This document shows, one piece after another, positions 31,757-40,668 of a DNA stretch of 64,000 bases (positions are counted from its first letter, which is position 1; every line of letters starts with the position of its first letter). Origin of the DNA: Bacillota bacterium (GTDB taxonomy: Bacteria > Bacillota > Clostridia > Lachnospirales > Lachnospiraceae). Under the pieces are notes generated by a model. It did no database searches and was not told the DNA's origin. It was given only the letters and a program-made list of their open reading frames with translations. A program made the translations under genes and the position numbers. The stretch is taken from NCBI GenBank assembly GCA_023409535.1, contig JAEYGZ010000023.1:1-64000 (forward strand), in the 5' to 3' direction.

Positions 31757-32950
31757 TTATGATACCGCTATTTTATCCAGTATATTCGTTAAATAGGCGA
31801 TTGTCACACCATAGTTGGTCATGGGAACCTTCTGGGCCTTTGCCTGCTCCACACGGCTCATGACATATTTGCGGTTGAACATGCAGGCGCCGCACTGAAT
31901 TATCAGGTCATACTCAGACAGATCCTTCGGGAAATCATTACCGCTTACGTTCACGATGGTTAATCCTTCCCCGACCTTCTTACGAAGCATTCCGGGCAGC
32001 TTCTCCCTTCCGATATCCTCCTGAAGGGGTACATGGGTACAGGCCTCGGCGATGAGAACCTTTGAGCGTTGGGTAAGTCCGGCGATTGCTTCCGCACTCT
32101 TTATAAAATAATCAATATCCCCCTTATGGCTTGCATACAGCACAGAGAAAGAGGTTAACAGGCTCTCCTCCGGTTTCTTCTCATACACCTGCTGAAACAC
32201 CTGGGAATCCGTTATAATCAGTTTTGGCGGTTTTGTAAGACTTGCCAGGGCTTCTTCATATTTGTCAGCCGTACTGCTTAGCACGATGCACTTCTTGTCC
32301 AGAAGCTCACGAAGTGTCTGTACCTGCGGAAGGATCAGACGTCCTCTGGGTGCCTGGATATCCTGGGGCATAACCAGAAGAACGGTATCCCCTTCTCCCG
32401 CCAGGCTGCCGGTGATGGATTTGGCTTCAAAGTCCTCCGGGATCTTTCGGATGATCTCCTCCCGAATCCTTTCCATACCAAGCCTTGAGATTGCGCTGAT
32501 CTTAATCGGTTCCTCCTTCATCGCTTCATATATTTTGTTGCGAATCTTATCCGTATTGCTGATTTGATCAATTTTATTAATCACCATGATGACCGCTGCC
32601 TTATGCTCTTTAAAAGCCTTCGCCCATTCCAGCTCCTGAGCGATATCCTCTTCACTGCATACGATTAACGCCACATCGGTTTTCTCCATGGCCAGCTTTG
32701 TTTTTTCCACCCGCATCTGTCCCAGGTACCCGCTGTCATCAAAACCAGCGGTATCAATCAATACGCATGGACCGATACCATAGATTTCAATCGTCTTATA
32801 AACCGGATCCGTGGTGGTACCGGCAACATCGGAAACCAGTGCGGTATTATGCCCCGTCAGTGCATTGATCAAGGTTGACTTACCACTGTTTCGCTTACCA
32901 AAGATACCGATATGAAGCTGATTAGCTCTCGGTGTACCATTTAAACTCAT
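31757..32950 (-). CDS. hydF: [FeFe]-hydrogenase maturation GTPase HydF
   Basis: A 397-residue scaffold protein for H-cluster assembly. The N-terminal TrmE/Era-like GTPase has a P-loop GKRNSGKS (18-25), G3 DTAGFDD and NKID. A dimerisation domain follows, and a C-terminal cluster-binding domain carries CTHVPLQ and later IQCGACMFNRKY. The usual HydF pattern is CxH, about 50 residues, then HCxxC; here Q stands in the place of the second His, a known variable position. HydF receives the diiron subcluster made by HydE and HydG and delivers it to the hydrogenase. It is third in the hydE-hydG-hydF unit, 105 bp after hydG. The structural hydrogenase gene is not in this window. Confidence 0.96.
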   Translation of the reverse strand: MSLNGTPRANQLHIGIFGKRNSGKSTLINALTGHNTALVSDVAGTTTDPVYKTIEIYGIGPCVLIDTAGFDDSGYLGQMRVEKTKLAMEKTDVALIVCSEEDIAQELEWAKAFKEHKAAVIMVINKIDQISNTDKIRNKIYEAMKEEPIKISAISRLGMERIREEIIRKIPEDFEAKSITGSLAGEGDTVLLVMPQDIQAPRGRLILPQVQTLRELLDKKCIVLSSTADKYEEALASLTKPPKLIITDSQVFQQVYEKKPEESLLTSFSVLYASHKGDIDYFIKSAEAIAGLTQRSKVLIAEACTHVPLQEDIGREKLPGMLRKKVGEGLTIVNVSGNDFPKDLSEYDLIIQCGACMFNRKYVMSRVEQAKAQKVPMTNYGVTIAYLTNILDKIAVS

Positions 32951-33055
32951 ACTACAGATTCCTTTCTTTCATAACCGGTGAAATTGTTCCGCTGCGTAAC
33001 GCTTAATTCAGTGCTTCAAATTCTCCAGGTTTTTCTTTTATGTTTGTAAGTGTCT

Positions 33056-34474
33056 TTAGAATCTAAAATCCCTGCTGCCGTTTGCTATTTTCTCAAGATT
33101 ACTTCTTGCTATGGATAATACCTTTTCGTTGGGAATGCCAGCCAGCTCCTTCTGAATCAGGGCTTCTCCCTTTGCTTTGGTGTCCGGGGCTGCATAGTCT
33201 TCCAGGTATTCCTTCAGGGTCATCAGTGCATTTGGCTGACAGCAGTTTGCGATCTGCCCGGATTTCACAAGCTGCATAAAGCGGTCACCGGTACGTCCCT
33301 CCCGATAGCAGGCTGTACAAAAGCTTGGTATGTGCCCCAGGGACAGCAGCCAGTTCACGATCTCATCCAGGGTTCTGGTATCCTCCACATCAAATTGTGC
33401 GGAGCTTTCCTCCTCCGGCTCTTCCTCTGCATAGCCTCCGACACTGGTCCTGGAACCGCCGCTGATCTGGGATACTCCCAGCTTTAATACCCTTTGCCGG
33501 CTCTTCTGTGATTCTCTGGTGGATACGATAATTCCGGTGTAGGGTACTGCTATTCTTAGTATGGCTACAATTTTCTCAAAGATTTCATCAGAGACCGCAT
33601 CCTTGAAGGAATTCGGGTCAATATCGTCAGCCGGACGGATTCTCGGAACGCTGATGGTATGAGGGCCTACACCCATGGCCGCTTCCAAATGCTCCGCATG
33701 CATCAGAACTCCGGCAAAATCATAACGGTAGGTATTAAGACCATACAAAACACCCAGCCCCACATCATCAATTCCGCCTTCCATAGCACGGTCCATGGCC
33801 TCCGTATGATATGCATAGTTATGCTTCGGCCCCGTAGGATGAAGCATCTCATAGTTTTCCTTATGGTAGGTCTCTTGAAAAAGGATATAAGTACCGATTC
33901 CCGCTTCCTTCAGCTTAGCATAATCCTCTATGGTTGTTGCTGCAATATTGACATTTACCCGGCGAATAGCACCATTCTTATGTTTGATGGAATAAATGGT
34001 TTTGATGCTTTCCAGGATATATTCCAGCGGATTATTTACCGGATCCTCTCCCGCCTCCAGTGCCAGGCGTTTATGTCCCATATCCTGCAGTGCGATAACC
34101 TCCCTGCGGATTTCTTCCTGGGTCAGCTTCTTGCGGGGGATATGCTTATTCACATAATGATACGGACAATAAACGCAGCCGTTTACGCAGTAATTGGACA
34201 GATACAGCGGGGCAAACATGACAATGCGGTTTCCATAGAATCTCTCTTTGATCTTCACCGCCAGTGCATACATTTTCTGCACCTCATCCTCCAACTCACA
34301 CGCAAGCAGTACCGAAGCCTCCCGATGGCTGATACCCTTCCGCTCTTCTGCCTTCTTAAGGATACTGTCCACCAGCTCCCTGTTATTCTTGTTCGCCCCG
34401 GCATACTCCAGCGTCTCAAGAATCTCCTCGTGACTTATGAATTCCTCTGCTTTTTTGGATCTGACATCATACAT
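33056..34474 (-). CDS. hydG: [FeFe]-hydrogenase maturation radical SAM tyrosine lyase HydG
   Basis: A 472-residue radical SAM enzyme that splits tyrosine to p-cresol and makes the CO and cyanide ligands of the H-cluster. The radical SAM cluster is C96-x3-C100-x2-C103 in NYCVNGCVYCPYHYVN. The auxiliary cluster of HydG is carried by the C-terminal CTACYREGRTGDRFM and ANCCQPNA region, as expected for HydG and absent from ThiH-only forms. The ATG at 34474 is chosen over 34588: it gives normal length and AAAGG lies nine bases upstream, while the longer frame would overlap hydE. It follows hydE by 37 bp. Length matches the family. Confidence 0.97.
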   Translation of the reverse strand: MYDVRSKKAEEFISHEEILETLEYAGANKNNRELVDSILKKAEERKGISHREASVLLACELEDEVQKMYALAVKIKERFYGNRIVMFAPLYLSNYCVNGCVYCPYHYVNKHIPRKKLTQEEIRREVIALQDMGHKRLALEAGEDPVNNPLEYILESIKTIYSIKHKNGAIRRVNVNIAATTIEDYAKLKEAGIGTYILFQETYHKENYEMLHPTGPKHNYAYHTEAMDRAMEGGIDDVGLGVLYGLNTYRYDFAGVLMHAEHLEAAMGVGPHTISVPRIRPADDIDPNSFKDAVSDEIFEKIVAILRIAVPYTGIIVSTRESQKSRQRVLKLGVSQISGGSRTSVGGYAEEEPEEESSAQFDVEDTRTLDEIVNWLLSLGHIPSFCTACYREGRTGDRFMQLVKSGQIANCCQPNALMTLKEYLEDYAAPDTKAKGEALIQKELAGIPNEKVLSIARSNLEKIANGSRDFRF

Positions 34475-34511
34475 TGCAATCAACCTTTCTATACCAACTT
34501 TATCCGTTGGC

Positions 34512-35597
34512 TCATAATCCGGCTCTGCTTCCTTGCAGCGCCGGTTGCATTCTCTTCCTGTAATCTCCTCTGTCAACTGCCAGCTCATACCCGATCTTTC
34601 TCATACGTCCCTCCAGACAAAAGCGGCATTCCGCAGCCTCGTCCCCGGTACAGATCTTGTTATCATAGAGCTCATATTTCTTACGAACCGCGGTCGGCGA
34701 GAGGTTTGGCATCAAGACATTGGCACCTGACAGAATACCTTCTTCTCTGCCCAGGGGATGAATGGTGCCCAGTGCAGTCGTTGCGGGGATCAGGGCGTCC
34801 GGGAGCATTAATCTCAGGATGCTGATAAGCATCAGGGTTAATTCCATGGACCCCTTTGCTTCCTTTGCAAAGGGTGTCTGATGATGGGGAAGAAATGGTC
34901 CAATTCCCACCATCTCAGGTGACAGCTCCTTCAGAAACAATAAATCCTCAGCAATATTCTCACAGGTTTGGTACGGAGAGCCTACCATAAAGCCGGCACC
35001 TACCTGATAGCCGATTTTCTTCAAATCATACAAACATTGCTTGCGGTTTTTCAGACTTAAATTCACCGGATGAAGCTTTGCATAATGCTCCTCATTTGCT
35101 GTCTCATGCCGCAGCAAATAGCGGTCCGCTCCGGCTTCAAAGTATCTCCGATAGCTGTCATACGGCTTCTCACCGACGGATAAGGTCAGTGCACAATCGG
35201 GAAACAGCTCTTTGATGCTGCGGATTATCTTAATCATGTCCTCATCACAATAGCTTCCATCCTCACCGCCTTGAAGCACAAAGGTACGAAAGCCCAATTC
35301 ATAGCCTTCCCTGCAGCAGTTCAGAATCTGCTCTCCTGTCAGCCGGTAGCGCTCCACAAAACGGTTGCTTCTTCGGATTCCGCAGTAATAGCAGTCATTC
35401 TTACAGTAGTTCGTAAACTCTATCAAACCCCGGGTATAGATGCGGTTGCCAAAATGCTCCCTGGCCACCTTGCCTGCCTTTGAACGAAGATACTGCATAT
35501 CTTCTTTGTGAAACTCCGACAGCAATTCCACATAAGCCTCTCCCGGCAACTCACACCGCTCTTCCAAACGGTCAATCAATTCTCTTATCTTAGTCAT
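34512..35597 (-). CDS. hydE: [FeFe]-hydrogenase maturation radical SAM enzyme HydE
   Basis: A 361-residue radical SAM TIM-barrel enzyme. The cluster motif C65-x3-C69-x2-C72 lies in EFTNYCKNDCYYCGIRRSN; the GGED segment (LQGGEDGSYCDED) and VGIGPFLPHHQTPF are typical of HydE. It acts on the HydG-derived Fe(CO)2(CN)cysteine synthon to build the diiron precursor loaded on HydF. The start at 35597 follows GGTGGAG; the longer frame has no site. It is the first gene of hydEGF and carries its own sigma-A promoter and a structured leader with an intrinsic terminator just ahead of the ribosome site, so expression of all three genes is probably conditional. Confidence 0.97.
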   Translation of the reverse strand: MTKIRELIDRLEERCELPGEAYVELLSEFHKEDMQYLRSKAGKVAREHFGNRIYTRGLIEFTNYCKNDCYYCGIRRSNRFVERYRLTGEQILNCCREGYELGFRTFVLQGGEDGSYCDEDMIKIIRSIKELFPDCALTLSVGEKPYDSYRRYFEAGADRYLLRHETANEEHYAKLHPVNLSLKNRKQCLYDLKKIGYQVGAGFMVGSPYQTCENIAEDLLFLKELSPEMVGIGPFLPHHQTPFAKEAKGSMELTLMLISILRLMLPDALIPATTALGTIHPLGREEGILSGANVLMPNLSPTAVRKKYELYDNKICTGDEAAECRFCLEGRMRKIGYELAVDRGDYRKRMQPALQGSRAGL

Positions 35598-35635
35598 AGA
35601 AACTCCACCTTCTGTTAAGAGCCAAATGTCAAAAA

Positions 35636-35751
35636 ATCCTTGCACCACAGGGCGCAAGGATAGTAATAGATTACAAATATCAGCTTACTATACTTCGCCT
35701 TTCCCGCGGGCGCACCCTTGTGGTCAGAACGCTATACTCATTGTTATTTAT
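35636..35751 (-). ncRNA. Structured hydE leader with terminator/antiterminator (riboswitch-like)
   Basis: On the minus strand an intrinsic terminator is formed by ATCCTTGC (35654-35661) and GCAAGGAT (35636-35643), followed by TTTTTT just before hydE. Its loop and 5' arm contain GCGCCCTGTGG (35645-35655), which is complementary, with two bulges, to CCACAAGGGTGCGC far upstream (35710-35723). That long-range stem would enclose two small hairpins: CGCC/GGCG (35709-35712 with 35696-35699) and ATAGTAA/TTACTAT (35685-35691 with 35660-35666). Formation of the outer stem excludes the terminator. The architecture is that of an ON-type riboswitch or protein-binding antiterminator. I cannot match it to a known class. 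Confidence 0.55.
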
Positions 35752-35757
35752 TTAACA

Positions 35758-35786
35758 ATTATAACTGATAGATTACTATTTGTAAA
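35758..35786 (-). promoter_or_regulatory. Promoter of the hydEGF operon
   Basis: Read leftward, TTTACA (35781-35786), 17-bp spacer, TATAAT (35758-35763). It overlaps the last codons of the upstream gene and would start a transcript near 35751, giving a leader of about 150 nt. Confidence 0.75.
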
Positions 35787-36501
35787 TATTTAATATTGTA
35801 AATTTATAATTCTTCTGAGGTACTTCCATTGAGGCGCCTTTAAAATCAACATTGGAATATAGCGTCTTACCGCTTGTATTGACAGTGAATATATATTGGC
35901 AGGTATTTTCTCCCCAGGTACAGCTCAGCCGGAACATCCTTTGATAACTCTTCTCATAATCATGAGAGTTTGAGCTTAACATTACCCTGGCATGATGCAT
36001 TAAGGGCAGATTGATTTGATGCTCATCCAGTTCTTGTATGAGCTGCTCTGTTAAGGAAGTATCCTTTATTAACTCTCTGCCCACAACCAGAATGTCATAT
36101 AAACGAATCGAGTCCGGTAATGTATTTTCCAAAAAATCGATTGTAATGCTCTGTTTCTGCATGCCCTCACTTATATTTCCGATATAAACTGTTGGAACAG
36201 TAATTCCATTCTTCTTCATCTGCTCTATGATATCTTCATCAAGGAGTGACTGCTTTTCGCCCTCCCAATTGGTCTTCTCAAGAATATATTCCAGTTCTGT
36301 GTCTTCAACAGTAACAGAAATCTCAGGGGGGCCGGATGGTGTTACGGATATGGAGGTATTCGGCGGTATCCCATCCGCGTCATCTGAAGCAGCATATTTA
36401 TCTATAATGAAAAAACAACATGCTGTATAGGCAAGCATAATAAGAATCACAATTACGATCCATAGCTGCACTGACCTTTTATGCTTATTGATCCACCCCA
36501 T
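35776..36501 (-). CDS. Uncharacterised membrane-anchored extracytoplasmic protein
   Basis: A 241-residue protein with a basic N-terminus, one membrane helix (about 12-36: LWIVIVILIMLAYTACCFFI) and an extracytoplasmic domain. A proline- and serine-rich stretch (about 45-65) follows the helix, then a mixed alpha/beta region with no motif I recognise. The ATG at 36501 is supported by AAAGGAGG six bases upstream; the longer frame is not. It is the last gene of a four-gene operon of membrane proteins (38868 to 35776, leftward), separated from its neighbour by 63 bp. The hydE promoter overlaps its end. No function can be assigned. Confidence 0.75.
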   Translation of the reverse strand: MGWINKHKRSVQLWIVIVILIMLAYTACCFFIIDKYAASDDADGIPPNTSISVTPSGPPEISVTVEDTELEYILEKTNWEGEKQSLLDEDIIEQMKKNGITVPTVYIGNISEGMQKQSITIDFLENTLPDSIRLYDILVVGRELIKDTSLTEQLIQELDEHQINLPLMHHARVMLSSNSHDYEKSYQRMFRLSCTWGENTCQYIFTVNTSGKTLYSNVDFKGASMEVPQKNYKFTILNIYK

Positions 36502-36564
36502 AAGCCGCCTCCTTTCATGAGAATTCAAATACTGTCAGATCAGGAACAGGATTGCCTGACATAC

Positions 36565-37422
36565 TTAAGTATACTCAAATATCATGATTACCAGTCCAAC
36601 TGCCGCACTCAATAGATTAGCTGTTATCGAGTAACCCACCCGTCTCGCTTTATTCTGATCCTTAAGCAGTAATCTGAAAGCTATGGTTTCTGCAGCTGCG
36701 ATGACCAGCTCTATAGGAAGAAACATAATTATCGCACTCAGATATCCCTGCCTGACAAAGAAACCGCCCAGCGTAAAGGTCATAAATAGCTGGGTAATCA
36801 CATTAGTGATAAGGAATACCAACCAATTTTTACGCAGCGAAAAACCAAACAATAATAACAAAAGTCCTTCAATGAACAGCGTAGTAAGGCAGGTCCAGAT
36901 AAATTGTTTTATGTAACTAATCGAAACTGCTTCCATTGTAACCTGATTAACAGCATAATCATAGGTTAAAACTGCTTTGAAGGAAGTCCGGTGTATTTCC
37001 TCAGACACAATAACCTGGTTCTCAGGTGTTATAATAATAATCTTAAAATACTCCGGTACACCTACATATCCAAAGGTATGCAGCATCCCATAATTTGTTT
37101 TCTCACCGGTAAGCGCTCCACGCATAGGCACTCTGGTGCCTAAGGTTAACCCAGGCTCCCAGCCTCCTTCACTGTAATTCTCAAGAAGCGATAATTTTCC
37201 TTGGTCATAATGCTCCCTGTCCTGTAAAAAGCTGTATTTATGCTGGTCCTTAACCAGTAAATCCAAGTAATATTCACCACGGGGAGGGTTGACCACCTTG
37301 ACTGCAAGCTCAGGCTTCGGACCTACATCTGCCGTAACAACCGCCGGAATGCCAATCACCGCCAATAAGATCAACAGAATTGCTATGATTATCTTAATCC
37401 TGTACTTCTTCATTTTTTTCAT
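36565..37422 (-). CDS. Uncharacterised membrane protein with N-terminal exported domain
   Basis: A 285-residue protein. A signal-like helix (about 8-31, ending VVTADVGPKPEL) is followed by a beta-rich extracytoplasmic domain to about 175, then four membrane helices (about 178-200, 204-222, 228-250, 262-283). The ADVGPKP motif after the signal and the overall layout recur in an uncharacterised Clostridial family; no activity is known to me. The start overlaps the end of the upstream gene by 29 nt and GGGAGG lies about ten bases before the ATG, so translation is coupled. It is the third gene of the operon. Confidence 0.78.
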   Translation of the reverse strand: MKKMKKYRIKIIIAILLILLAVIGIPAVVTADVGPKPELAVKVVNPPRGEYYLDLLVKDQHKYSFLQDREHYDQGKLSLLENYSEGGWEPGLTLGTRVPMRGALTGEKTNYGMLHTFGYVGVPEYFKIIIITPENQVIVSEEIHRTSFKAVLTYDYAVNQVTMEAVSISYIKQFIWTCLTTLFIEGLLLLLFGFSLRKNWLVFLITNVITQLFMTFTLGGFFVRQGYLSAIIMFLPIELVIAAAETIAFRLLLKDQNKARRVGYSITANLLSAAVGLVIMIFEYT

Positions 37423-37960
37423 CAGATCTATCCTCCCGCTCCGACTTTAGTCCGCTGACCAGAATCATCATCCAGATACGCAGAATTACCCCGGCGATGG
37501 AAGCAATCAACAGTATTCCCTGGTTCATCATAACCGAGCCGATCAAGATAGCTATGATAAACAATAGTTCCGTCGCGATAAATAACGATAACTTGCCCTT
37601 ATATTCAATCTCAAGCGCTTCCCTGCCATTATCATGAAAGAATGCCATACTTCCTTCCAGCAGGTAATACATAAAAAATAATTCCAATACCCCATAGGCA
37701 GCGGGCAGCAACCTGATCCAGTCATTGCTCCTCCCAAGCCAGGTAATCACCTGACCGATGATACCAAGTACTGCAAGCAGATAGGTGATCAGATATGCTT
37801 TATCCAATTGCGGTGACGAATATTCCTCCCGTATCAGCCTGACGCCGTGGGCCATATTCAGATATCCCACAAATACCGGCAGAATTGGCAGCATTCCGAT
37901 ATTAATATGAAAGGTAGCAAGGATAAGTCCCCAGAATATAAAGCGATAACCTGAAACCAT
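37394..37960 (-). CDS. Uncharacterised polytopic membrane protein
   Basis: A 188-residue hydrophobic protein with about six membrane helices (for example FIFWGLILATFHINIGMLPI near the start and LIASIAGVILRIWMMILVSG near the end) and an acidic/basic C-terminal tail. No catalytic motif is visible. It overlaps its upstream neighbour by one base (TAATG) and its downstream neighbour by 29 nt, a strong sign of a co-translated complex. Its partners are two single-helix proteins with exported domains and one four-helix protein with an exported domain. I do not recognise the family. Confidence 0.75.
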   Translation of the reverse strand: MVSGYRFIFWGLILATFHINIGMLPILPVFVGYLNMAHGVRLIREEYSSPQLDKAYLITYLLAVLGIIGQVITWLGRSNDWIRLLPAAYGVLELFFMYYLLEGSMAFFHDNGREALEIEYKGKLSLFIATELLFIIAILIGSVMMNQGILLIASIAGVILRIWMMILVSGLKSEREDRSDEKNEEVQD

Positions 37961-38868
37961 TATAATACCCCCCTGAAGCCTTTGAGATAATCAAGGACAT
38001 CCCAGAAATCTTCAAAATTCCTTCGGCTGCTTATATTATAAATACGTGTATAACCTTCCGTTCCATCCGCCGCTTCATAGATTAATTTCGGCCGCAGATC
38101 ATATTCGTCGTAAGCATTCACATAATTTTGATAATCCAAAAATTGATTATTAATGAGAAAGGTATCCCCTGATTTATATTCCTTTGGCTGTATACTGCCA
38201 AGCTGCTGATCATCCACCTGTAGATCCAAAAAGGCAAAAGCATCCATGAGAACAGGTGATTCCAGACTCTTAATTGTAATATCCTTCAATACTTTGTATC
38301 CGGCAGAAGCCGTATCCGTATTTGAAGAAGAACTATAGTAGGTATTCACTGCATCCTCGGCAAGCCGGTCACTGTATAAAATAATTTTTCCAAGATCTGT
38401 TTCAAAAGTACTGCCATCGCTTAGTTTAATTTCAGCCCTGTGCAGCTCTGTTTCGCCTTCCCAGTCTTCCTGAAAGTAATTGTTCATGGATACATATACG
38501 CTTCGAAGGCAGTACCTGCCATACACTACGCCGTTCTGAGGTGCAGATGTATTATAAATAAAGCCGGTATTATACCTGCCCGGCTGATATTCGGAAGCTT
38601 CCAGCTGAAGATCCGGCATCTCGGGAAAGGATATTCCCCATACAGTACGCTTGTCATCGGCATCGGTAATATATCGGAGCGTAATAATCGTTCCATGCTC
38701 CAGTCCGAGTTGTTTTGGAACTGCAGATACCTCTGCACAATATCGCAAAAATACCGGCTCCTCTAACCTGGTATATTGGATAAACCAGATACAGCCTGCA
38801 AATACTGCAAGGATAATCAAGGTTCCCGCCTGCAGCAATCTCTTATTCTGCCCCATAATCCACCCCAT
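37960..38868 (-). CDS. Uncharacterised membrane-anchored extracytoplasmic protein
   Basis: A 302-residue protein with one N-terminal membrane helix (about 12-30) and a large exported domain with many aromatic and acidic residues, for example WGISFPEMPDLQLEASEYQP. The C-terminus ends FRGVL. No known motif was found. Either the ATG at 38868 or the one at 38856 could be the start; GGGGTGG precedes the latter closely. It is the first gene of the four-gene membrane operon and its stop overlaps the next start by one base. It is divergent from the DUF2087 gene. Confidence 0.72.
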   Translation of the reverse strand: MGWIMGQNKRLLQAGTLIILAVFAGCIWFIQYTRLEEPVFLRYCAEVSAVPKQLGLEHGTIITLRYITDADDKRTVWGISFPEMPDLQLEASEYQPGRYNTGFIYNTSAPQNGVVYGRYCLRSVYVSMNNYFQEDWEGETELHRAEIKLSDGSTFETDLGKIILYSDRLAEDAVNTYYSSSSNTDTASAGYKVLKDITIKSLESPVLMDAFAFLDLQVDDQQLGSIQPKEYKSGDTFLINNQFLDYQNYVNAYDEYDLRPKLIYEAADGTEGYTRIYNISSRRNFEDFWDVLDYLKGFRGVL

Positions 38869-39130
38869 TACTATAATCCTGACATAATTTTGCCATTACC
38901 ATATATTAGCACTTTTGTATTTCCTGACGCAACACTTTCCATGTTTTTTAAGAAAACCTTAATAATACCTAATCTGGACACAACGATAAAAATGTTATAT
39001 TATTAATCATCAGAAGACTGTTTTCTCTGCTGCAAAATAAGCTGTTCTGCAGAGCACAACTCAATCGGCAGAACATAATCTTCGTTCTCATGACAAAACA
39101 ACGAATAAAAATATTATGATGGGAGCTGCT

Positions 39131-39430
39131 ATGGAACAATACTTTCCAGAAATCAAAAAATTCCTGGACGGGGAAGGACGCTTAACGCTCTTCCCCTCCA
39201 AGAAGAGAAATAAAATTATCTGTTTATATTATCTGGCAACCAAATTTGAGCCGGAGGTGATTTATACTGAGAAGCAGGTAAATGAAATCATCGATTGCCA
39301 TCACACCTTTCAGGATAAATGGCTGCTTCGCAGAGAGCTTATTAATCTGGGTCTGTTGTGCCGGTTAAATGATGGTTCCCAGTACTGGTTATCCAAGGAG
39401 CCGCCCAAATTTCAAGACCTCGGGCTATAA
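39131..39430 (+). CDS. DUF2087-domain protein
   Basis: A 99-residue protein that is essentially one DUF2087 domain: FLDGEGRLTLFPSKKRNKII, then YLATKFEPEVIYTEKQVNEI and LRRELINLGLLCRL. The fold is a small winged-helix-like unit. The domain is often attached to ArsR- or MarR-type regulators, or occurs alone, and probably binds DNA or protein; no function is established. The ATG at 39131 has GGGAG at five bases; the in-frame start at 39116 lacks a site. It is flanked by oppositely oriented genes and is monocistronic. Confidence 0.82.
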   Translation: MEQYFPEIKKFLDGEGRLTLFPSKKRNKIICLYYLATKFEPEVIYTEKQVNEIIDCHHTFQDKWLLRRELINLGLLCRLNDGSQYWLSKEPPKFQDLGL

Positions 39431-39440
39431 TTATCTGCGG

Positions 39441-40577
39441 TTAACGCTCAATATAAGTCACGTCATCATATTCCACATCGAAGGTTTCACCTTCCTTTAT
39501 CAGAATATGTCCTGATTCGTAAGGCTTTCCGCCCAGGGTAATATATACCTTGCCGGCGCCGTAATAATCTCCCAGTGTATTGACGATACTCTGAAGAATT
39601 AATAATTCATACCCCGCGCCGACATTCATTTCCGTCACAAAGTTTGATGAGAAATCCACATTTACGATACCATTCTTATCCAGATACAGAGCATTGATTT
39701 TTGTATTCGGACCAATCAACGGCAGGTAGGTATCGTCGACTCCTGACTTCTGAAATACTTCCTCAAGCACCGTTTTGCTGTCATCACCGGTCTTAAACTG
39801 CAGCTGTGTCTGATCTCCGTAGAGCGTCTCATCCACTCCGGGGTGATATAGTGAGACCGAAAGGGAATAGACCGCATCTCTATTCACGGAATTTAAGGTA
39901 GAGGTAACTTCAAGTGCATCCGAGGTAAAGATTGTTTTTACTAAACCGACACCAAAGCCGTAATAGTCCTTCGTAATACTTTCACTGTCCTGTGTCGTAA
40001 CCTCCAGTGCTTCAAAGGTACCATAGGGTGTCTCAACCGGTACCTTGGTCTGGGAGATAAATCGCTTCCTGCCGTCAGGCAAAGTCCACTCCGTTCCTGC
40101 TACCAAGGGTTCCATCAGAAGAACCTCACCTTCTTCACTGGAAGAACGGTCTAGGAAATTCTCCCTGTAATAGCATTCATTCGCCAGATAAACCACGGAC
40201 ACCTTGCCGCCAGCAACCTCGATCACCCGGACCGTCTCGGTGCCTCCGTTATTAGTTCTGGTTTGAAGCTTGTGCTTCACCGGATCAATATAATCTACAA
40301 ATCTGTTAAAATCAGCATATTCATTGCCCTCTCCGGTATAGCTGTATTCCGTATCAGCCTCTACAGGATAATAGTTCTCAACATTAAGTAAGTCTTCCTC
40401 TGTAATATTCTTTAATTCATTTTCCTCCGGCGTTACCTCGGCAGGCAGCGTGGCCACCGGCTGTGTCGTCGGCAATGGTTCTGTGATATCATTATTCCCC
40501 TGCTGTTCACTTTTACCGCACCCAACCAGCATAACAGCTGTGATGAGCATACTGCATAACATAATCCATTTCTTCAT
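39441..40577 (-). CDS. Lipoprotein with C-terminal GerMN domain
   Basis: A 378-residue exported lipoprotein with a lipobox MLVGC at residues 16-20. A T/P/E-rich linker follows, then a central beta-rich region (about 80-230), and a GerMN domain (about 245-375, with PLIGPNTKINALYLDKNGIV, VDFSSNFV, LILQSIVNTL). GerMN occurs in the germination/sporulation protein GerM and in envelope lipoproteins; the activity is unknown, though peptidoglycan-related roles are suspected. GAGGTG lies before the ATG. It follows the acetyltransferase-like gene by 91 bp on the same strand. A sporulation or cell-wall role is inference. Confidence 0.85.
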   Translation of the reverse strand: MKKWIMLCSMLITAVMLVGCGKSEQQGNNDITEPLPTTQPVATLPAEVTPEENELKNITEEDLLNVENYYPVEADTEYSYTGEGNEYADFNRFVDYIDPVKHKLQTRTNNGGTETVRVIEVAGGKVSVVYLANECYYRENFLDRSSSEEGEVLLMEPLVAGTEWTLPDGRKRFISQTKVPVETPYGTFEALEVTTQDSESITKDYYGFGVGLVKTIFTSDALEVTSTLNSVNRDAVYSLSVSLYHPGVDETLYGDQTQLQFKTGDDSKTVLEEVFQKSGVDDTYLPLIGPNTKINALYLDKNGIVNVDFSSNFVTEMNVGAGYELLILQSIVNTLGDYYGAGKVYITLGGKPYESGHILIKEGETFDVEYDDVTYIER

Positions 40578-40668
40578 ATTTACACCTCATTTCAGAGAAA
40601 ACTACTCTCATACATTAGACGACAGATACGGTCAGCCGGTCACCAAATTATGACAAGCATCGTCATTC

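Noticed and set aside
33659..34825. A 388-codon open frame on the plus strand opposite hydG/hydE
   Set aside because: It is antisense to two well-supported radical SAM genes, has no ribosome site, and its translation is low-complexity and unlike any family; it is a shadow of codon bias.
35700..35723. Resemblance of the hydE leader to the T-box sequence (AGGGTGG-ACCGCGG)
   Set aside because: AGGGTGCGCCCGCGG is similar, but the tRNA-pairing UGGN bulge is broken (TGCG), no stem I or specifier loop is visible in the short leader, and hydE is not an amino-acid gene.
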